Positions 57,052 to 64,000 of a stretch of DNA of 64,000 nt are shown here, one piece after another. The stretch is taken from contig JAUIMM010000126.1 of assembly GCA_031769625.1 (NCBI GenBank), forward strand, positions 1,822,001 to 1,886,000, given 5' to 3'. The position numbers were made by a program, and so were the translations under genes. The stretch comes from Taudactylus pleione (Eukaryota > Chordata > Amphibia > Anura > Myobatrachidae). Below the pieces are notes generated by a model. It was not told the origin of the DNA, made no database searches, and saw only the letters and a program-made list of their open reading frames with translations. Position 1 is the first letter of the stretch. The number at the start of each line of letters is the position of its first letter.

Positions 57052-58850
57052 CCTGTGAGGAATATAATGATATGGCACATAGTGCAAATTATAGTTTTCA
57101 TGTCATAACAGATTGGTAATTAAAAGCCATAGAATAACTGGTTTTCTAAATGAGAGGGCAGGAGACCCGACTGTCCTTATTAGGTCATGTATCCTTTGAG
57201 TCCCGTTACAAGTTAATGAAAGGCTGGAAAGATGGAAAGCTAACCATTTGACATGCAAATGGAACCTAGCTCTCTATGTTCCTGAAAGGGCCTATTTTCA
57301 CATTACGGAGCCACAGCTTAATTTTAAGAATTGTTAAGTGTAACATATAACTGTCACATGATAATTATTGTTTTGAAGTTTACAGGGCAGGAAGGCACTT
57401 TGGTTAACGTTAGTCGGAATAGCTCAGGTAACGAAGTCAGGAAATACTAAACAGATTTGTCTAGCTTAGAGCCCATCTGCTGGTTCATTCAATTATGATA
57501 ACGTTGTCACCAGGACATGTAGATTGCTCAGCCCTTTGTGTTTGTGGCTATAGGAAGCAAGCACCATAGGGGGTGTAAAACAAAGAGTTAACAGGCTGAC
57601 ATTCAGGTGTGATGAGATATGGCTGGATCAAGGATTAGTCATATTTCAGATGGTTTATGAGATAAAAGTGATGTATCAGTGATAGCTGGAAGGTTGGAAA
57701 ATCATATGCACAACTGGAATCAACATCCAGATTGTGTGCGATTCACAAGTCACTGAAACATACAGTTTTAAAGATATGAGATATCTCAAGAATGCACCAT
57801 CACAAACACATCATCTCTACACTCCTTTAATAGATAAAATAATGACCAGTAAGATGAACACCCCATATTTTAGGTAATCCATCTGAAGGGAAGTTATTAG
57901 GCTTATTCTGTTTTAAGTTTAAAGGGATTTAGAAGCTAGCTGGGGGGTTCCTGTCCCCCAATTATCTAATCCACCAATCAGAGACGACGGCGATGAACAT
58001 CATATAAGGTGTGATGATCTTCTGATAAAAGGATTGAAGTCCTGGGTTCTGGGTTCAAACTAAGGGATCCATATCACATGGGAGTTTAACCTGCAGTTCT
58101 TGCATTTCCTACTGTTTCCTTCCAGGAAAATTAGCTGAGTTAATTTGTAAGTATTCATTTTTATTTTATATTGCTATACATGTATGTACCTTTGTAACCA
58201 TACTTTTCTTTGTAACATTCTTTTTAAGAATTGTACTCCTTTTTGTAAATAAAGTATTCTTTATTAGTTTATTTCGTATGTGCTCCGAAACCTAGTCTTT
58301 GAAGAGATTATTAGTCCGCTAGGGTGACGCTACATCTATTGTAAGTACATGAAGCAGAGGGTTGGTCTCAGCGAACTGTGTGGTCGTCTGGGACGCCAAG
58401 TCTGCTCATTTGGGGAGAGGTTATGTAATAACTGTGATAATTGTTAGAAGCAGGAAGCAACAGATTAACTGCATGGGAATCTTGTTGCTGAGTCAGTGCA
58501 ATTATTGGGGTAATAGAGGACCGGTGGCCTCTTTAAATCGCTTCCATCGGTGGTGGCAGTTTGGTGTGGTAAGTAAGGTTTGTATTACGGCGCTCTGTCT
58601 GTAGCAGAGGTGCACCCCCACATCAGGGATACCAGGTACAGGTCCCTGACACATCCCATGATGAACTGTCTTTGCGCTTCAACCTTAGCTAACATTAATT
58701 TTCCAAAGTTTTTCCCTATTGGAGTCTGCTGTTATGGCAATGAGGAGTGATATAGCATCAATATTTAACCCTCTCTCTGGACCTACAAAGAAAGCTCCTA
58801 CTTTATATGAACTGAAAGATTATATACTGTATATTGTCCAAAGATGACAA
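57052..58850 (+). mobile_element. possible LTR-retrotransposon 5' remnant
   Basis: The stretch begins TGTGAGGAATATAATG. It has a TATA-like CATATAAGG near 58002, an AATAAA at 58248 followed by T-rich sequence, and a TGGTGGCAGTTTGGTG at about 58550. That last motif resembles a leucine-tRNA primer-binding site. From 58734 a short frame of 37 codons (start MAMRSDIASIFNPLSG) could be a decayed gag start. No second LTR or pol is visible. This may be an old endogenous retroviral copy; it is broken and not coding. Confidence 0.3.
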
Positions 58851-58979
58851 CAGGAACTAATCCAATAAGGTATAGTGCATGTCTTTTAAAAAAATGTCAA
58901 GTTGTGATTGATTTACAGTATGTTATGGTAGCAGTAGGGATTTGAGAGCGTTACTCAAGGCAGTTATAACTAGGGTGCG

Positions 58980-59395
58980 GTATGAGAAGTAAAAATTCAG
59001 AATGTTGACACCAGAATGTTGAGTTTTCATACAACAACCTAATTATAAATCACCCTGACCTTAGGTCGACAACCAATATGTTGACCATCAAAAAAGTTGA
59101 CATAGTTAAAATGTCAACATTTAACATGTCCACACCAGAATGCCGACATACAGAGTTTTTTACTTATTTTAGCCTAATCCTAAAAATAAGAAAAAAAACT
59201 GTATTTTGATATTCTGGTGTCGCCATGTTAAATATTGACATTATGAACATGTTGACATTTTGTTGACATTTTTTTTAATGACAACATATTGTTTGTTGAC
59301 CTACAGTCCATGCTGACATTCAGAACCTGTCGACATGGACTTGTTGCCAACATTTTAAATGTTGACATGCTGACCGGATCTTGTAGTGTTAGATA
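58980..59395. mobile_element. palindromic repeat (GTTGACAT motifs)
   Basis: Many alternating copies of GTTGACAT, AATGTCAAC and GTCGACA in both orientations (for example AAAATGTCAACATTTAACAT near 59108 and GTTAAATATTGACATTATGA near 59228) give a foldback structure. Exact ends are unclear. Confidence 0.5.
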
Positions 59396-60190
59396 TTTAT
59401 ATAGGGAGAGTTATTATCAACTAAAGTCACACTATTCATTCCTACCATTGTGGTAGTAATTACAATCAATTGATGAATTGACCAATTTATTAAAGGGATA
59501 TGACTGCAATATATGCAAATTTGGAAGGAATGGCAACTAAATTGAAAGGAAAGTGAGCCATGGACCCACATGTCCTTAAATATGTTTCTTTTTTTTCCTT
59601 TTTTGACTGCTAAAATACTGCTCATTCCTTGTTCATCTATATAATAAATATGTCATGGGATTAAGAACAAAGAACATTTTCTTCCTGTATTAAACTTGTA
59701 AAATTTAACTTTATGCTCTTTGTTGTATAGCCCCAAAGGGAATCCTGCTGTAAGGAATGGCCACCACCTGATTTCAAGTAACTACCTCTGTGAATCTATA
59801 AAAACTAATGGTTTGCAAAGATAAAATAAATATGTGCACAACTGCTAAATTGGGGACACCATTCTAATTGTGCAAAAGTCACCTCTTGAAGCTTATTTAT
59901 AAATAACACGTTCCACAATGGCAAATCTCATTTTTGCATTTGACTGTAGTATGATGCACAATACTGTGGCCAGGCTACATTCAGCAAGGAATGCCCAATC
60001 ATCTAGCTCCTACTGTCAGCAAGAGAAAAGGGGGTTACCCCTCAAGTCACCTATATCTGACACACTAACCATTTACTTATTAATGTACGACAAATCAAAC
60101 TAAAAAAAAAAAGAGTTTAATCTGTGAAAAAGCAGATTGAATTGAAACATTTAATTGCTGTCAAAAATCTATATTAAATATGCATTGATT
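59396..60190. other. intergenic, nothing recognised
   Basis: AT-rich DNA without features. Confidence 0.5.
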
Positions 60191-60193
60191 AAA

Positions 60194-60270
60194 GCAGTGG
60201 TTCCCAGACTTTCTTGAATCATGGTGCCTTAGAGTATCAGCATTTTATTTCACAGCACCCCTTGGCCAAA
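60194..60270. mobile_element. hAT-like end fragment
   Basis: CAGTGGTTCCCAGACTTTC has the usual start of a hAT MITE, followed by CATGGTGCCTTAGAG and CACAGCACCCCTTGGCC. The right end is not found. Confidence 0.4.
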
Positions 60271-60471
60271 AGTTTCTTATTGAGAAATTCTGCAAAAATT
60301 AGAAAATTAAGTACATTTCTGTTATGTGGCTTTAGGTTCAGTTATATGGTGGTGGACATGTGGTACTCCAGTCCTGGGTGTACTCACTCATGGTGGGTCC
60401 TATATAAAATGTATATATGTAAATACTGTATATATAACATTAAAATACAGTGTGCACTGTGTATGTGGCAC

Positions 60472-60748
60472 CAGGGCCTTAACTAGGGTAGTGCGGCCTG
60501 TGCCATGGCATAGGGCACCACAGGAGAAGGGGCGCTGTTCAGGCATGTTTATTTCTGTTTATTATCATTCTCACTTGTAGCTTCCTCTTCTTTTATCCCC
60601 AGCATCTCCTGGCTTCTCCTATCTCTTTCCTGGCCCTTCCCTGTGAGGCCATTCCCCTTTTTTGGGTGCATTATGTCCCTATTAGAAAAATGGGGGGGCG
60701 CCAATGCTCTTTCTGGCACAGGCACCAAAAGGTCTATTTACGGCACTG
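60472..60748. mobile_element. hAT-like CAGGGCCTTAACTAG element, perfect 8-bp TSD
   Basis: The ends are CAGGGCCTTAACTAGGG and TCTATTTACGGCACTG. TGTGGCAC duplicates at 60464-60471 and 60749-60756. It is close to an inverted copy of 53639-53918 (same length class, about 280 bp). Confidence 0.85.
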
Positions 60749-60965
60749 TGTGGCACAGAATGGTTAATATGGAACCATATTGTAACTGACTGATAACTTG
60801 ATGCCTCATCAGAGTCTGGAGACAGTTACCCTTATACATATATGTACTGGTGCAGGTAGTATGTGGTGAGACAGCAGATCACATGACTCAGGAGCTGCTG
60901 GAACCAGCTGCAGTTGGCAATTATGTCAGTTATACCACTTTTACATCTGAATGCCAGGTTGCACC

Positions 60966-61905
60966 AGGGATTATGTTCACGCACCCCTCCCAAAATGACC
61001 CTCTCCAGGAGGGACACAGGACCTCATTCAGAGTTGGTCGTTGCGGCCGCACGGCAGTAAGGTAAAAGGGGCCGGATATGCAAATGAAGCGCTCACAAGT
61101 TGCGTCGTTAAGATGTGATCGTTAGCTGGATGAGTGAGGGGAGGATGCAGCCGTAAGACTAAAAATACGCCCCCTTCTCGTTCGCATTACACGTTATCTC
61201 CGGGCATATAAGGATTAATCGAGACCATTGGGAACCATCAGAGCTGCTCGTAGAGCTTAAGGTTGACCATACCCTCTGTTAAGCACTACGATCAAGTCAG
61301 TGTAAAAACCTCCCATGTCACATGTGCCATGACACTACTTAGTTAATTATGCACTTCCATAAAACGCAGTTTGCATAGTCAGGCACACCTGCGTTCGGAT
61401 CTCCACTCCCCCGTTCACAAGCGCCTTCCCCTGTTACCTCCCACAAATGCCTCATCCTGTCACTCAAACTAACGACCTGGCTGTGTTCAAGGAGAGAGCA
61501 ATTTCTGATCGTAATAGCTAGTTTGCGCATGCGCATTGCGAATTTTACGCATGCGAAGTTTAGCGAACATCGGTGGCGTACGACCGAGCGGCCGCAACGA
61601 CCGACAATGAATGAGGTCCACAATGCTCTGGTCCTGGACTTCCCTGGTAATTTATGATTGGTGGAGGCTCCAGAGTTTGGGCTGCAGTACAGTCCAAAAT
61701 TCAAATAGGGGAGTCACACCAACTGCCAGTGAGTCCCAGCCAGTGATGTTGGGCAGTGTGTGAAATGACAGTTGGTGTGGCTCCTCTATTTGAATTTTGA
61801 ACTGCGCTGCAGCCTCACCTCTTACCAGGGATGTGCAGGACCAAAGCATTGTGTCCCTCTTGGAGAGGGTCATGTTGGGGGGTATGTGTTCACGCGCCCC
61901 TCCCA
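60966..61905. mobile_element. long palindromic element, left arm split by another element
   Basis: The left arm CACGCACCCCTCCC, ATGACCCTCTCCAGGAGGGA continues after 61619 as CAATGCTCTGGTCCTGGACT and CCCTGGTAA. The right arm mirrors it: TTACCAGGGATGTGCAGGAC, CAAAGCATTGTGTCCCTCTT, GGAGAGGGTCATG, CACGCGCCCCTCCC. The loop holds a palindrome related to 552-728. Confidence 0.7.
61019..61619. mobile_element. Harbinger-like element nested in a palindrome arm, ACA duplication
   Basis: The TIRs GGACCTCATTCAGAGTTGG, CGTTGCGGCCGC and GCGGCCGCAACG, CCGACAATGAATGAGGTCC extend about 32 bases. ACA at 61016-61018 and 61620-61622 is the 3-bp duplication. The other palindrome arm, which lacks the insertion, confirms the pre-insertion sequence GGACACAATGC. 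Confidence 0.82.
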
Positions 61906-62730
61906 GGTGCGACATGTCTGAGTCCCCTTTTAGATTGGTGGCCTGACCGGCACTAATGCCAGGTCGATTACATCATCTGCATCAAGTGATAAGCCAGCCT
62001 TTGGAGATGGTCTAATCTTCAAGCGCCGGCTCTTCCTATACATCGACCCGGGTTACCCATTCACACTGCACCGCAAACTGGGTTATTTCAACCTGTCCCT
62101 TTCACACTGCCCAGTAACCCAGGCTGCTGCACATTCACATGCAAAAACTCAGACTGTAGCTGGAAGTGTGAAAAGGGGTATTACAGGGAGTCCTGAGGTA
62201 AATGTGCTGAGGAGAGGACCTGCACTGCGATGCTCTCCTGAAGCTCTGCCGCGACCAGAGACAGGCGCTGCACAATGGGAGTGCTGTTCCCCGGAGCTCC
62301 CTGTCTGTGCATCTGGGACCTGATGGTTGACAGTGCTGACAGCCGGAGGCCAACCCCCACTTCAGTACATCAGGGAAAACATCAGAGGGGTTCATAAAAA
62401 CACTGTGCTCAGCCCTGCATGAACGCACCCTTCCCCAGCTAACAGGTTGCACAGTGACAAATAGTTTTACCACAGTGAATACCTCATGCCCAAGCTTGTA
62501 GTGCTCCAGTAATAAAAGGGGATAGTTGCTACCTTCCCAGTGCAGCCAAAAGGAATAAAACTGGCTGAAATACTGTGCTAAGGGAATCACTCACGCCTCA
62601 GTATAACTTTTAGCCCTCCTACCGCAGGGACATCTAATACGGATCAACTTATCCTGCCTGACTGCGCCCATAGTATTGAAAGTGACTCTCATTATATGAA
62701 CTTAATAAGGTATAAAGGAGATCTAAAGCC
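61906..62730. other. intergenic, with a palindromic repeat near 62035-62185
   Basis: ACCCGGGTTACCCATTCACA at 62046 and TTCACACTGCCCAGTAACCC at 62101 suggest a short inverted element. Nothing else recognised. Confidence 0.4.
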
Positions 62731-63034
62731 ACATACACACTGGACGATGTGTGTATTCAGAGATATCGGTAACGGCGGGACCCGGTATCGGTAAGTGCAT
62801 ACACACTTGCTGATGTCGGCAACTTCAAACTATGGCGGGGGGGGGGCATCATTAACGATATCTCCAGGTTGAGCTGTATGTACAGATGACTGGGTATATC
62901 ATTAACGACCTATGGGAGTGCGCATCATTTATCGTTTAGTGCATACACACTGGACGATTTGAACGATATATCACTCAAAGATGTCGTTATCATTCAAATC
63001 GTTCATAAATCTTGTCCGGTGTGTATGCGCCGTA
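62731..63034. mobile_element. palindromic element (CACATACACACTGGACGAT)
   Basis: The left end CACATACACACTGGACGATG and right end TTGTCCGGTGTGTATGCGCC are inverted. A second internal CATACACACTGGACGATTTG occurs at 62942. ATCGTT/AACGAT motifs recur as in 28798-29047. Confidence 0.6.
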
Positions 63035-64000
63035 ACAGTGCAAAAGTATGAGAAGGTAGTCACCAGCTGCAGGAGAGAATAATTGTAGCAAATGCAGTAA
63101 ATAAGCAGAGGAGAACAAAGGAAACATTGAGCTAAATTATTAACCTCAGGATACTTAACTGTTGAGACTAAAATCAGTAGGAGAATCCCTCTACATCTGC
63201 AGTGCAGCCAAGCAGGATCTCATAGACACTCTATAGTGTTGTGCTTTGGGGGTACCTAGGAAGACCCCTATTACAGTCTTGCCAAAACTCCTCAAACATT
63301 AAACGTTGCCATTGCCCCTTAATCAGTTCTGCAACATATGTGCACCACCTCTACAGAGTCAGCAGGGTAATTGTATTAAAGAAAGCAATGATTCAATTTA
63401 AAATTTATAGTAATCTGAAAGTGTTATATGCAAATGCCTTTTAGGTTATACCTGTTACCTTGTAATGGTTCAGTCTATGGAGACTGCTTAAATTACATTA
63501 TTACTTAATGGTATTTGATAATGTGGAAAAGTTGGGTTAAGATTACCTGCCTTGGAGCTGTCAAAACAGCCTTATGGTCACAGGGTTCCATAGCCCAAAC
63601 TGGGAACAAGAGTATAGTTCCAGTACAAGAAACTTTGCTACATTGTTATATACAGTATATGTTACTTACTGGGAAATACCTTTGCATGTATTTTTTTTTT
63701 ATATGTATTGAAGCTATATCCCTAACATTATTTCAGCTGTGTTAATGAATTAGTACTGTCAATAAATAGAAATTTGTTTGACACTAATTGGCAAAATTCA
63801 TTGTGTGAAGAATTGAACTCCTCCTCCTCCTCTACTGTGAAGATAAGTCTCAAAAGAGTATGACCAAGCATATATTCCTTCTGGTAAGATACCCAAACCT
63901 CACTTAACAACTCTACTCTACCTGGCATGTTTTTGACAGCCACCTGCATTGGTTTTCCCAATCACATGGACCATAAATAATTTGATTTGGTCTTGGACCA
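63035..64000. other. intergenic, nothing recognised
   Basis: AT-rich DNA. A minus-strand frame at 63728-63961 (77 codons) has no recognisable motif or splice context. Confidence 0.45.

Noticed and set aside
63728..63961. 77-codon minus-strand frame as an exon of a downstream gene
   Set aside because: No recognisable domain, no clear splice signals, and it could not be linked to any neighbour of SLC44A1.

Overview
The window looks like nuclear DNA from a large vertebrate genome, most likely a frog. It has one spliced gene with long introns, an AT-rich background, and a very dense load of short inverted-repeat DNA transposons. Several repeat types are of the kind abundant in anuran genomes (TWA-target MITEs beginning GGGCCTGATTCAG, CAGTGGCGTAACTA hAT-like elements, a Tc1 element starting CAGTGCATCCGGAAAG). 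The amphibian assignment is inference; the vertebrate assignment is firm because the coding exons match a known vertebrate protein closely.

The only protein-coding gene I can support is the 3' two thirds of SLC44A1 (choline transporter-like protein 1, CTL1) on the + strand. Ten exons between 4197 and 29420 splice in frame with canonical GT/AG boundaries. They encode about 431 C-terminal residues, from the second membrane segment to the natural C terminus; the first roughly 225 residues must lie before the window. The stop codon is at 29418-29420. It is followed by about 7.6 kb of AT-rich DNA with few transposons that looks like a long 3' UTR, with a good poly(A) signal at 37018. A possible alternative end by intron retention is seen after the exon at 26090-26164.

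From about 37 kb to the end I find no convincing gene. This part is a mosaic of nested transposons: hAT-like elements with intact 8-bp target-site duplications (TSDs), Harbinger-like elements with 3-bp TSDs, a Tc1 element (40208-41803) with a broken transposase, minisatellites, a tRNA-like tandem repeat, and a possible LTR-retrotransposon remnant near 57-58.8 kb. Within the gene's introns lie a dead mariner (24513-25744), many MITEs, and members of a family of 8-bp-TSD elements that carry telomere-like GGGTTAGGCACC arrays.

The most informative structures are places where the window contains both a filled and an empty site for the same insertion, or one transposon inside another. These give element ends and relative ages directly. 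I found no CRISPR array, operon, origin or other prokaryotic system.
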